From Rhodospirillales bacterium (lineage in GTDB: Bacteria > Pseudomonadota > Alphaproteobacteria > Reyranellales > Reyranellaceae): a stretch of 11,085 nucleotides of DNA. The notes under the pieces are model-generated. The model did not search any database, had not been told where the DNA came from, and saw nothing but the letters and a program-made list of their open reading frames with translations. Where the stretch lies: positions 1-11,085 of the forward strand of contig JABMNB010000244.1 of assembly GCA_013205335.1 (NCBI GenBank), read 5' to 3'. Shown piece after piece: positions 1 through 5,357 of this stretch. The first letter of the stretch is position 1, and each line of letters begins with the position of its first letter. The translations under genes and the position numbers were made by a program.

Positions 1-168
1 ACCAAGCTCAAGCCGGGCGATCCGCCGTCGCCGCTCGATCCCCCTTCGGGCTGCCGGTTCCGCACACGCTGCCCGCATTCCCAGGCCCGCTGCACCGAAG
101 AAGTGCCGCCGCTGCGTTCGATCGCGCCGGGCCGCGAGGTCGCCTGCCACTTCCCTCTGGTGGGCTGA
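1..168 (+). CDS. Dipeptide/oligopeptide ABC transporter ATP-binding protein, C-terminal end (partial)
   Basis: The reading frame is open from the first base to a TGA at 166-168 and gives the last 55 residues of a peptide-importer ATPase. The tail shows the features of the oligopeptide ABC transporter C-terminal extension (oligo_HPY): GDPPSPLDPPSGC, then CRFRTRCPH, a further Cys about 10 residues later, and a closing VACHFP. These cysteines are typical of DppD/DppF/OppD/OppF-type subunits, some of which carry an iron-sulfur cluster there. The protein would energise uptake of peptides or related solutes at the inner membrane. The ABC core (Walker A, signature, Walker B) lies outside the window, so the exact substrate class and the DppD or DppF identity cannot be decided. 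The family call is firm; the symbol is withheld. Confidence 0.88.
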   Translation, partial: TKLKPGDPPSPLDPPSGCRFRTRCPHSQARCTEEVPPLRSIAPGREVACHFPLVG

Positions 169-187
169 CCCCCCTGGCCGAAACGAC

Positions 188-213
188 AATGGCGCGCATT
201 ACTGCGCGCCGTT
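188..213. terminator. GC-rich hairpin, probable terminator
   Basis: A stem of about 10 bp (seven G-C pairs GGCGCGC/GCGCGCC, extended by A-T and G-T pairs at the base) encloses the 6-base loop ATTACT. It starts 20 bases after the peptide-transporter stop codon and ends 12 bases before the tRNA-Pro 3'-end copy at 223-251. It could terminate the peptide-transporter operon. In the other direction it sits where a minus-strand tRNA terminator would be. The U-tract is weak on either side, so the function is inferred from the stem and its position. Confidence 0.5.
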
Positions 214-222
214 CGTCTCGTC

Positions 223-251
223 GATTGGTCGGAGCGAGAGGACTCGAACCT
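223..251 (-). repeat. Partial tRNA-Pro 3' end, candidate attachment-site copy (left)
   Basis: These 29 bases match 3661-3689 with a single difference (C at 243, T at 3681). The match covers the 3' end of the intact tRNA-Pro gene: CCA, the 3' acceptor strand and the T arm. Beyond 251 the similarity stops, and no D arm or anticodon arm can be found, so this is a tRNA fragment. A displaced tRNA 3' end of this kind is the usual footprint of site-specific integration into a tRNA gene. A degraded second tRNA-Pro gene is the alternative. Confidence 0.65.
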
Positions 252-353
252 GCAGCTCCGGTTGGCTGGCTCTCGGCCGTTGCAGCTTTTTGGCTCAAAC
301 GGAACTGCCGTGTCGCAATTCCACTGAATCTTATGTCGCGAAGTGATCCAAAC

Positions 354-384
354 AGGTCAATCGCATCTACTATTGTAATGACCT
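354..384. promoter_or_regulatory. Inverted repeat in the exporter leader, possible operator
   Basis: Perfect 6-bp arms AGGTCA (354-359) and TGACCT (379-384) are separated by 19 bases, within the AT-richer leader 31 bases upstream of the permease ATG. The position would suit a repressor or activator site, or a leader hairpin. Six-base arms at this spacing can arise by chance. No convincing -35/-10 pair was found in 252-414, so the promoter itself cannot be placed. Confidence 0.2.
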
Positions 385-414
385 TTAAAGGACTCAAACA
401 GTGCAAAGCCAAGT

Positions 415-1557
415 ATGCTGCTGATTGCCCTAAAAATGCTGTTCGGAGACCCGATGAAGCTTATCGGTCTGGTCTTTGGAATTTCCTTTTCGACTCTGCT
501 GATGTCGCAGCAGGGAGGCTTTTTCATCGGACTGATTTCGCGTGCTGCCAATGTCATATCGGATGCTCGCGAAGCGACGATCTGGGTCATGGATCCCCAG
601 ACCGAAACGGTCGAAGGTCCGACCAACATGCGCGCGACAGAACTCGTTCGGGTGCGCGGTGTCGAGGGAGTTCTGTGGGCCGTGCCGCTGGTCAGGGCTT
701 CGGGCACGTTACGGACTTCGGAGGGGCGCTCGACAACCGCGTCGTTTATTGGCGTCGACGATGCCAGCCTGGTCGGCATGACGGGCCGTTTCGTCAGCGG
801 CGCACCGGAGGATCTCCGCAGGCCAGACGCGATCGCTGTCGACCAGCTGGGCTTTGCGCGCTTGTGGCCCGGAGAACCGCTTGAAACCGGCAAGGTACTG
901 GAGGTTAACGATCGCCGCGCCGTGATCGTCGCGATCACCGACGCCGCACCCGGTTTTGCCGCGCCGGTCGTTGTTTATTCTCGCCTGTCACAAGCCCTGG
1001 CCTACGTTCCGGGCGGCCGCAATACCCTGTCCTTCGTGTTGGTTCGTAACGTGCCGGGGAGCGATGCCACGACGGTGGCCCGACGGATCTCCGAGACCAC
1101 CGGCTTGCGTGCCCTGACTTCGCAGGCGTTTGAGCGAGCAACTGTCGAATACGTTATCGCCAATACCGGAATCGCCTTCTCTTTCGGCGTCGTCATCGCT
1201 CTCGGCGCCATCGTCGGCATCCTGGTCTGCGGGCTTACCTTCACGCTATTCGTCAACGACAACATCCGGCAGTTTGCCGTGCTGAAAGCGATCGGCGTCT
1301 CGAACGGCAGGATTCTTGGCATGGTCGCGAGCCAGGCCGTCGTAGTGGCCTTTATCGGCTATTCGATTGGTATCTGGCTGTCGCCGGCTTTTTTCGACGG
1401 CGTCAACCGGCCGCTCTCCGACCTCAAGGGCTTTTGGCTGCCCTGGCAAGTGGCGGCGCTGTCCGCCGCCGCGGTACTGGCGATCGTCCTCCTGTCCACG
1501 GTGGTGAGTCTGCGGCGTGTTTTCGCGCTCGATCCCGCCGTCACCTTCCGGGGTTGA
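415..1557 (+). CDS. ABC transporter permease, FtsX/MacB-like (DevC type)
   Basis: This 380-residue inner-membrane protein has the topology of an FtsX-like exporter permease. One membrane segment lies near the N terminus (about 16-40, including GLVFGISF and LLMSQQ). A periplasmic domain of about 200 residues follows. Three C-terminal segments lie at about 253-280, 300-323 and 341-369, and the chain ends ALDPAVTFRG, as is common in the family. The N-terminal LALKML..D-like start and the LLMSQQ motif resemble DevC permeases, which work with a DevA ATPase and a DevB adaptor to export lipids, peptides or other amphiphiles rather than import solutes. ATG 415 is the only good start after an in-frame stop at 379-381, but no Shine-Dalgarno sequence is well spaced in front of it. 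The ATPase gene follows within five bases. The substrate is unknown. Confidence 0.85.
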   Translation: MLLIALKMLFGDPMKLIGLVFGISFSTLLMSQQGGFFIGLISRAANVISDAREATIWVMDPQTETVEGPTNMRATELVRVRGVEGVLWAVPLVRASGTLRTSEGRSTTASFIGVDDASLVGMTGRFVSGAPEDLRRPDAIAVDQLGFARLWPGEPLETGKVLEVNDRRAVIVAITDAAPGFAAPVVVYSRLSQALAYVPGGRNTLSFVLVRNVPGSDATTVARRISETTGLRALTSQAFERATVEYVIANTGIAFSFGVVIALGAIVGILVCGLTFTLFVNDNIRQFAVLKAIGVSNGRILGMVASQAVVVAFIGYSIGIWLSPAFFDGVNRPLSDLKGFWLPWQVAALSAAAVLAIVLLSTVVSLRRVFALDPAVTFRG

Positions 1558-1561
1558 GATC

Positions 1562-2263
1562 TTGAGCGCTGTTGTTGCCCGGGGACTTTACAAGCGCTTC
1601 GGCGCAGGAGAAACGAGCGAAGTCGTGCTGAATGGTACGGACTTCGGTGCCCGCGCCGGTGAGATGACCTTCCTCGTCGGGCCGTCGGGTTGTGGGAAGA
1701 CTACGTTGATCTCCATATTGTCTGCGATGCTTCGGGCCGACGAAGGAGATGTTACCGTTTTTGGCGCGGACCTTAAGACTCTGGGCGGCCGGTCGCTCAG
1801 CCGCTTTCGCGGCGAGACCGTAGGCTTCGTTTTCCAGCAGTTCAATTTGCTCCCGGCGCTCGATGCCGCCGAGAACGCGGCAGTACCACTGATCGTGCAC
1901 GGCATGGCCTCAGGTCGTGCCCGCCGCCAGGCGAGCGAACTGCTCGACCGATTGGGGCTCGCCGAGAGCCTGAAGAAGTTTCCACGCGAACTCTCGGGCG
2001 GCCAGCAGCAGCGCGTGGCGATTGCGCGCGCGTTGGTCCACGATCCCAAGCTCATCGTCTGCGACGAGCCGACCGCGTCACTCGACGGCGCCTCGGGACA
2101 TGCGGTCATGAACCTCTTGCGCAGTCTCGCCGTGCGACCCGATCGTGCGGCGATCGTCGTCACCCACGACGACCGAATTTTTCGCTTTGCGGATCGAATA
2201 GCCTTCATGGCTGATGGCAGAGTGGTCCGGATGGAGAATCGCCCCTTCGAAGAGACGCATTGA
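1562..2263 (+). CDS. ABC transporter ATP-binding protein, DevA/LolD/MacB-like
   Basis: This is the ATPase that would drive the adjacent permease. From a TTG start at 1562 it has 233 residues with every ABC motif in order: Walker A GPSGCGKTT (40-48), Q-loop at FQQFN (91-95), signature LSGGQQQR (144-151), Walker B LIVCDEP (164-170) with D-loop SLD (173-175), and switch His in VTHDD (200-204). It is therefore expected to be catalytically competent. The TTG start lies four bases after the permease stop, with GGGG about nine bases upstream, and gives the N terminus usual for the family (SAVVARGLYKRFG). An in-frame ATG at 1517 would add 15 residues and overlap the permease by 41 bases. The stop overlaps the next gene's ATG as TGATG, indicating translational coupling. 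LolD-like exporters are the closest alternative. Confidence 0.88.
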   Translation: MSAVVARGLYKRFGAGETSEVVLNGTDFGARAGEMTFLVGPSGCGKTTLISILSAMLRADEGDVTVFGADLKTLGGRSLSRFRGETVGFVFQQFNLLPALDAAENAAVPLIVHGMASGRARRQASELLDRLGLAESLKKFPRELSGGQQQRVAIARALVHDPKLIVCDEPTASLDGASGHAVMNLLRSLAVRPDRAAIVVTHDDRIFRFADRIAFMADGRVVRMENRPFEETH

Positions 2264-3426
2264 TGGCCCGCCGTTCTCGCCTGCTCATGTTCGGCTTGCC
2301 TGCGCTTGCGGGTGTCGCTCTCGTAGCTGCGGTGTCGTCGATCATCAGGTCCAATGCGCCGAGCGCGACGGTCGCACCGCGCAGCATGCCGCCGACGGCG
2401 CGGTTGGACGGGCCGTCGACGGCGGCGTCGTCTTCCATGCCCCCGACCACCTCGCCAGCGATTATCGGCGCGCTCGGCGCGGTCGAGCCGGCCAACCGTG
2501 AGGTCGCGGTCGCGCCCCGCTTCCCTGGAGTGGTCGCGGAAGTGCGCGTGACCGATGGCGACAGGGTGAAGGCGGGAGATGTGCTTTTCATCATCGATAC
2601 GGCGCTACCTGAAGTCACCGTCGTCCAGCGCCAACGCGATCTCAGTATTGCCGAAGCGCGCCTCGCCCAGATCCTGCAACGGGCAGCGGTGCTCGCCGCA
2701 GACGTCGCGATCGCACGCGGCGTCGCGGTTTCGGCGGAGGCAGATTTGGACGAAGCCAACGATCTTGTCCGGATCGCTGGCCGGTTGCAGAGCGGATCGT
2801 CGATCACAGAGCGCGAAATGGTACGTCGACGGAACCTGCTGCGCGTTGCCGAGGGGCGCGTCGCCGAGGCCAAAGCCCGGCAAGCGCGCGCGGAAGCCGA
2901 GTTCGCGCTCGTGGATCCCCTGAACAGCGGCCCATCCTTCCGCATAGAGGAGGCGACCGTTGCTCAGGCGAAGGCGTCGCTGGCTTTTGCCGAAGTCGAG
3001 CTCGATCAGCGCACCGTGAGGGCGCCGTCGGACGGAACCGTCCTTGCGGTAAACATCCGCCGAGGCGAATTCGCGACCGCTGGTGCATCGCCGCCGTCGA
3101 TTGTGTTGGGCCAGCTCGATCCCCTCCACGTACGGGTCGATATTGACGAAGCCGATATCCCGCGATTTGCATCTGGGGCCGCAGCGGTCGGTCTGCCCCG
3201 AGGCGCGCCGGACCGACGGATCGCTTTGAGCTATGTGCGCGCCGAGCCGTTGGTGAAGCCCAAGCGAAGCCTCTCAGGATTGAGCAGTGATCGCGTCGAT
3301 ACGCGGGTCCTGCAGGTCGTCTATTCCGTCAATCCGTCGGTCGATGGCCTGCGCCCGGGCCAGGTGATCGACGTTTTCATCGAGGTCGCGTCCGGGCACG
3401 CACCGGTCGCCCCCTTACGACGCTAA
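2263..3426 (+). CDS. HlyD-family periplasmic adaptor (membrane fusion protein) of the ABC exporter
   Basis: This 387-residue adaptor should link the inner-membrane permease to an outer-membrane channel. It has one N-terminal membrane anchor (about 7-24) and an Ala/Pro/Ser-rich linker to about residue 65. The first half of the lipoyl-like domain follows (FPGVVAEVRV.DGD.VKAGD, about 87-106). A long Ala/Glu/Arg-rich helical hairpin spans about 112-240. The second lipoyl half is TVRAPSDGTV (251-260), and the C-terminal barrel has LRPGQ at 363-367. ATG 2263 overlaps the ATPase stop (TGATG) and has a purine-rich GAAGAGA just upstream; a TTG at 2260 is less likely. This is the last gene of the operon, and no TolC-like outer-membrane partner is encoded nearby, so one must be shared from elsewhere if the pump is tripartite. 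DevB/MacA type is the best call. Confidence 0.87.
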   Translation: MARRSRLLMFGLPALAGVALVAAVSSIIRSNAPSATVAPRSMPPTARLDGPSTAASSSMPPTTSPAIIGALGAVEPANREVAVAPRFPGVVAEVRVTDGDRVKAGDVLFIIDTALPEVTVVQRQRDLSIAEARLAQILQRAAVLAADVAIARGVAVSAEADLDEANDLVRIAGRLQSGSSITEREMVRRRNLLRVAEGRVAEAKARQARAEAEFALVDPLNSGPSFRIEEATVAQAKASLAFAEVELDQRTVRAPSDGTVLAVNIRRGEFATAGASPPSIVLGQLDPLHVRVDIDEADIPRFASGAAAVGLPRGAPDRRIALSYVRAEPLVKPKRSLSGLSSDRVDTRVLQVVYSVNPSVDGLRPGQVIDVFIEVASGHAPVAPLRR

Positions 3427-3450
3427 GGGTTTGGTGAAGAAACAATCGCG

Positions 3451-3549
3451 TCAAGGCTGTCGTCGCGGCGAGATCGTGTAGTTCCATTCGCCGTGGAGGT
3501 CGTGGCGCTGGAGGTTGATGGTGGCGAGCTCGTTCCCACCCCGATGGTG
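3451..3549 (-). pseudogene. C-terminal remnant of an ISAzo13-like (Rhodopirellula-type) transposase
   Basis: On the minus strand a short frame ends at TGA (3451-3453) and reads ELATINLQRHDLHGEWNYTI followed by SPR. The H-x-EWNYTI ending is, from memory, the characteristic C terminus of ISAzo13-family DDE transposases. An in-frame stop lies just upstream (3550-3552), and no catalytic DDE residues or start remain, so only about 30 codons survive. The scrap lies between the exporter operon and the tRNA-Pro terminator, close to the proposed right boundary of the insertion. It shows earlier insertion-sequence activity and cannot encode an active enzyme. The family assignment rests on one short motif. 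Confidence 0.5.
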
Positions 3550-3622
3550 TCACCGGGCTCCCGGAAGGGTCTTTTGGGACTATTGGCCAAGCAAATTCGC
3601 CTACAGGACTTGCTTACATAGG

Positions 3623-3648
3623 AACGGCGCACCTTGCGGTGCGCCGTT
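3623..3648. terminator. Strong hairpin downstream of tRNA-Pro, probable (bidirectional) terminator
   Basis: A perfect 11-bp stem, AACGGCGCACC (3623-3633) with GGTGCGCCGTT (3638-3648), encloses the 4-base loop TTGC. On the minus strand it begins 15 bases past the tRNA-Pro CCA, where a tRNA terminator belongs. On the plus strand it lies about 200 bases after the exporter operon. The A-T pairs at the base give short T runs on both strands, so it may serve both directions. Confidence 0.65.
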
Positions 3649-3660
3649 TCATCCCGTCGA

Positions 3661-3689
3661 GATTGGTCGGAGCGAGAGGATTCGAACCT
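3661..3689 (-). repeat. tRNA-Pro 3' end, candidate attachment-site copy (right)
   Basis: This is the right member of the 29-bp direct repeat with 223-251 (28 of 29 identical). It contains the CCA, the 3' acceptor strand and most of the T arm of the intact tRNA-Pro gene. Looser similarity continues to the left: both copies are preceded by a GC-rich hairpin ending GCGCCGTT and a 12-15 base spacer. The two sites thus share a tRNA-end-plus-terminator layout. Confidence 0.65.
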
Positions 3690-3740
3690 CCGGCCCCTAG
3701 CTCCCGAAGCTAGTGCTCTACCAGGCTGAGCTACGCTCCG
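3664..3740 (-). tRNA. tRNA-Pro (anticodon CGG)
   Basis: The minus strand gives a complete 77-nt cloverleaf. The acceptor stem is CGGAGCG with CGCTCCG, the D arm holds AGCCTGGTAGA, and the anticodon stem CTAGC/GCTAG encloses loop TTCGGGA with anticodon CGG. The T arm has TTCGAAT, and discriminator A is followed by an encoded CCA. It decodes CCG proline codons, which are frequent in this GC-rich genome. A strong hairpin lies 15 bases downstream. Its 3' end is repeated at 223-251, suggesting the gene has been an integration target while remaining intact. Confidence 0.96.
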
Positions 3741-3822
3741 TCAGGTTTACGGACTCCGTCCCGCGACGAGGCCGGGGTTATAGCCGCCGCCCCCTTGGGT
3801 CGCAAGGGCCGTGCCCGCCCGC

Positions 3823-3828
3823 TATAGT
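3823..3828 (+). promoter_or_regulatory. Possible -10 element upstream of the aspartate dehydrogenase-like gene
   Basis: TATAGT lies 31 bases upstream of the ATG at 3859 in an otherwise very GC-rich stretch. No matching -35 hexamer sits at 16-18 bases, so this is a half-supported promoter that may rely on an activator or on weak contacts. Confidence 0.3.
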
Positions 3829-3858
3829 AGCCACCAAATCCGGGTTCGCGGGGGGCAT

Positions 3859-4683
3859 ATGGCGAAGGAAAAGCGGCTGAAAATTGCGCTGATCGGCTAT
3901 GGCGCCATCAGCCAGATGCTGTTCGACGTGTTTCGCGAGAAGAAGCCGCCGATCGACATCGTGGGTGTTCTGGTGCGGCCGGGCCGTGTCGTGGCCACAC
4001 AGAAGACGCTCGGAAAGAGGGTCGAGGTCGTGGATACGCTGAAGGCACTTCTGAAGCTGAAGCCCGATGTCGTGGTCGAGGCGGCGAGCCAGCAGGCGGT
4101 GCGCGACTGGGGCGAGACCATCCTGAAGAAGGGATTCGACTTCATGGTGATCGCGACGGGCGCCTATGGCGACCCGGTGCTTTGGAATAAGCACCTGAAG
4201 GCGGCGGAGAAGGGCGGGTCGCGCCTGCGCCTGCCGGCCGGCGCCATCGCCGGCCTCGACGGGCTGCTCGCCATGCGGCTGGGCACGCTGGAACGCGTAA
4301 AATATACCTCGATCAAGCCGCCGCATGCCTGGACCGGCACGCCGGCCGAGACGGAGTTCGACCTGCCTTCGATCAAGGAGCCGACCGTTATCTTCCGTGG
4401 CAAGCCAGCCGACGCCGGCCGGCTCTATCCGAAGAATGCCAACCTGGCGGTGACGGTGGCGCTGTGCGGGGCGGGCCTCGACCGGACCGAGATCGAACTG
4501 GTGGCCGATCCGACCCTGCCGCCGGGCACCAATGCCAGCAAGCTGGAGGTCGTATCCGATTCAGGCGAGCTGAAGCTGGAGCGGCTGGGCCGCGCCATGC
4601 CGGACAATCCCAAGACCGGCGTCCTCACGGCGCTCACCATGGCGGACGACCTGATGAAGATCGTCCGCCACAGCGACTGGTAG
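3859..4683 (+). CDS. Aspartate dehydrogenase family protein (NAD(P)-dependent, DUF108)
   Basis: This 274-residue protein has the length and layout of L-aspartate dehydrogenase (NadX-like), which interconverts aspartate and iminoaspartate/oxaloacetate with NAD(P). An N-terminal Rossmann fold carries GYGAIS at 13-18. Family blocks follow: LPAGAIAGLDGL, the KP.xAWxGTP-type loop (KPPHAW, His156), LYPKNANLAVTVAL, and DNPKTG near the end. ATG 3859 is preferred because GGGGGG stands four to nine bases ahead; the frame is open 16 codons further upstream without a better site. Where known enzymes have N-V-H, this protein reads N-A-S (225-227), so the catalytic His appears replaced by Ser227. Function may therefore differ from true aspartate dehydrogenase. 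The gene stands alone on its strand and converges with the next gene three bases apart. The family is sure; the substrate is not. Confidence 0.85.
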   Translation: MAKEKRLKIALIGYGAISQMLFDVFREKKPPIDIVGVLVRPGRVVATQKTLGKRVEVVDTLKALLKLKPDVVVEAASQQAVRDWGETILKKGFDFMVIATGAYGDPVLWNKHLKAAEKGGSRLRLPAGAIAGLDGLLAMRLGTLERVKYTSIKPPHAWTGTPAETEFDLPSIKEPTVIFRGKPADAGRLYPKNANLAVTVALCGAGLDRTEIELVADPTLPPGTNASKLEVVSDSGELKLERLGRAMPDNPKTGVLTALTMADDLMKIVRHSDW

Positions 4684-4686
4684 AGT

Positions 4687-5280
4687 TCAGCGCGGGCCGG
4701 GGTGGCCCATCGCACCGCCCCCATGATGGCCAGAGCCGACACGCGGACGGTCGAGGATGGCCTTCTGGTCGGCCGTCAGGACGCCGACCAGCGCGGTGAG
4801 CGAAGGCTTCACCGCTTCGATCGTGGCGATGCGGGCCTTCATCCTGTCCTCTTCCATCGTGAGACGCTCGAGGTAGGCCGGGCGCTCCTTCATCTCGGTC
4901 GGCAGCGTCTGGCAGCGGGCCATCGACTTGGCGCTGGCCTCGTCGGCCGCCTTCTCGAAGGTGTTCCAGGCCGTCATCTGCTCGGGCTTCAGCTCGAGCC
5001 GGGCCTTGATGTAGGCGCGATCGCCGATGCGGCGGGCGACCATGTCGAGGCACATCGACCTGGGCGAGAAGCTGCGTTCCGCGCGTTCGCCGCGATCGGT
5101 CCGGTGGGCCCGTTCGCCGCGGGAGCCGGGCGGAGGCGGCGGGGAAGCGGGCGGGGTGGCCTGTGCGAGTTCGATCAAGTCGTCGCCATCGAAGAGGTCG
5201 AAGGCAGATGCAGGGGACGCGAAGGCAAAGCCGGCCGCCAGGACGAGGGCGGCGGGCGAGAGGAGGGAACGGATCGACAT
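4687..5280 (-). CDS. Secreted Spy/CpxP-like LTXXQ-motif protein
   Basis: This 197-residue protein has a clear signal peptide (hydrophobic core about 9-21, likely cleavage after SPASA at residue 26), so it should act in the periplasm. A Pro-rich and then Arg/Glu-rich linker runs to about residue 75. The rest is helical and includes LELKPEQ (95-101) and LTADQ (168-172), the two L-x-x-Q-type motifs of the Spy/CpxP family. Members act as periplasmic chaperones or envelope/metal stress sensors. Cys77 and Cys123 could form a disulfide, and the C terminus GHHGGGAMGH could bind metal. ATG 5280 is chosen because GTGAGG lies about eight bases upstream and the signal peptide starts there; a start at 5298 would add six residues. 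No two-component genes are adjacent, so its regulation cannot be inferred. The family is likely; a chaperone role is inference. Confidence 0.75.
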   Translation of the reverse strand: MSIRSLLSPAALVLAAGFAFASPASAFDLFDGDDLIELAQATPPASPPPPPGSRGERAHRTDRGERAERSFSPRSMCLDMVARRIGDRAYIKARLELKPEQMTAWNTFEKAADEASAKSMARCQTLPTEMKERPAYLERLTMEEDRMKARIATIEAVKPSLTALVGVLTADQKAILDRPRVGSGHHGGGAMGHPGPR

Positions 5281-5357
5281 CAGGACCTCACCGGGCAATG
5301 GGTTGTGTCTGAGATACGTGCCGGGGGTGCCGAGCGTGCCCGGTCGCCAAGGTTAAG

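Larger units (their letters stand above)
223..3660. mobile_element. Candidate tRNA-Pro-associated insertion carrying an ABC exporter
   Basis: The segment is bounded by two direct copies of the tRNA-Pro 3' end: a partial one at 223-251 and the intact gene at 3664-3740. The element lies on the 3' side of the intact tRNA, the geometry expected for a tRNA-targeting integrase. Cargo is a three-gene exporter operon, and a transposase scrap lies near the right boundary. The leader just inside the left boundary is AT-richer than the rest of the window (about 45% GC over 301-410). No integrase or excisionase gene is present, so the element, if real, is a remnant or depends on functions supplied elsewhere. 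The repeat is seen directly; integration is inferred. Confidence 0.42.

Noticed and set aside
252..300. Rest of a second tRNA gene adjoining the 223-251 fragment
   Set aside because: No D arm or anticodon arm can be folded from the adjoining sequence, and the first T-stem pairs already mismatch, so only the 3' part is tRNA-like.
8..412. Minus-strand open frame over the peptide-transporter end and the tRNA fragment
   Set aside because: It crosses a real gene end, a hairpin and the tRNA copy, has low-complexity Arg/Ala/Gly composition and no family features.
1517..1561. ATG 1517 as the start of the exporter ATPase
   Set aside because: It would add 15 residues unlike the family N terminus and overlap the permease by 41 bases; TTG 1562 fits spacing and homology better, although the ATG is not excluded.
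3515..3700. Plus-strand open frame of 61 codons before the tRNA
   Set aside because: It spans the transposase scrap, the terminator hairpin and part of the tRNA gene, has no good ribosome binding site and no homologous motif.
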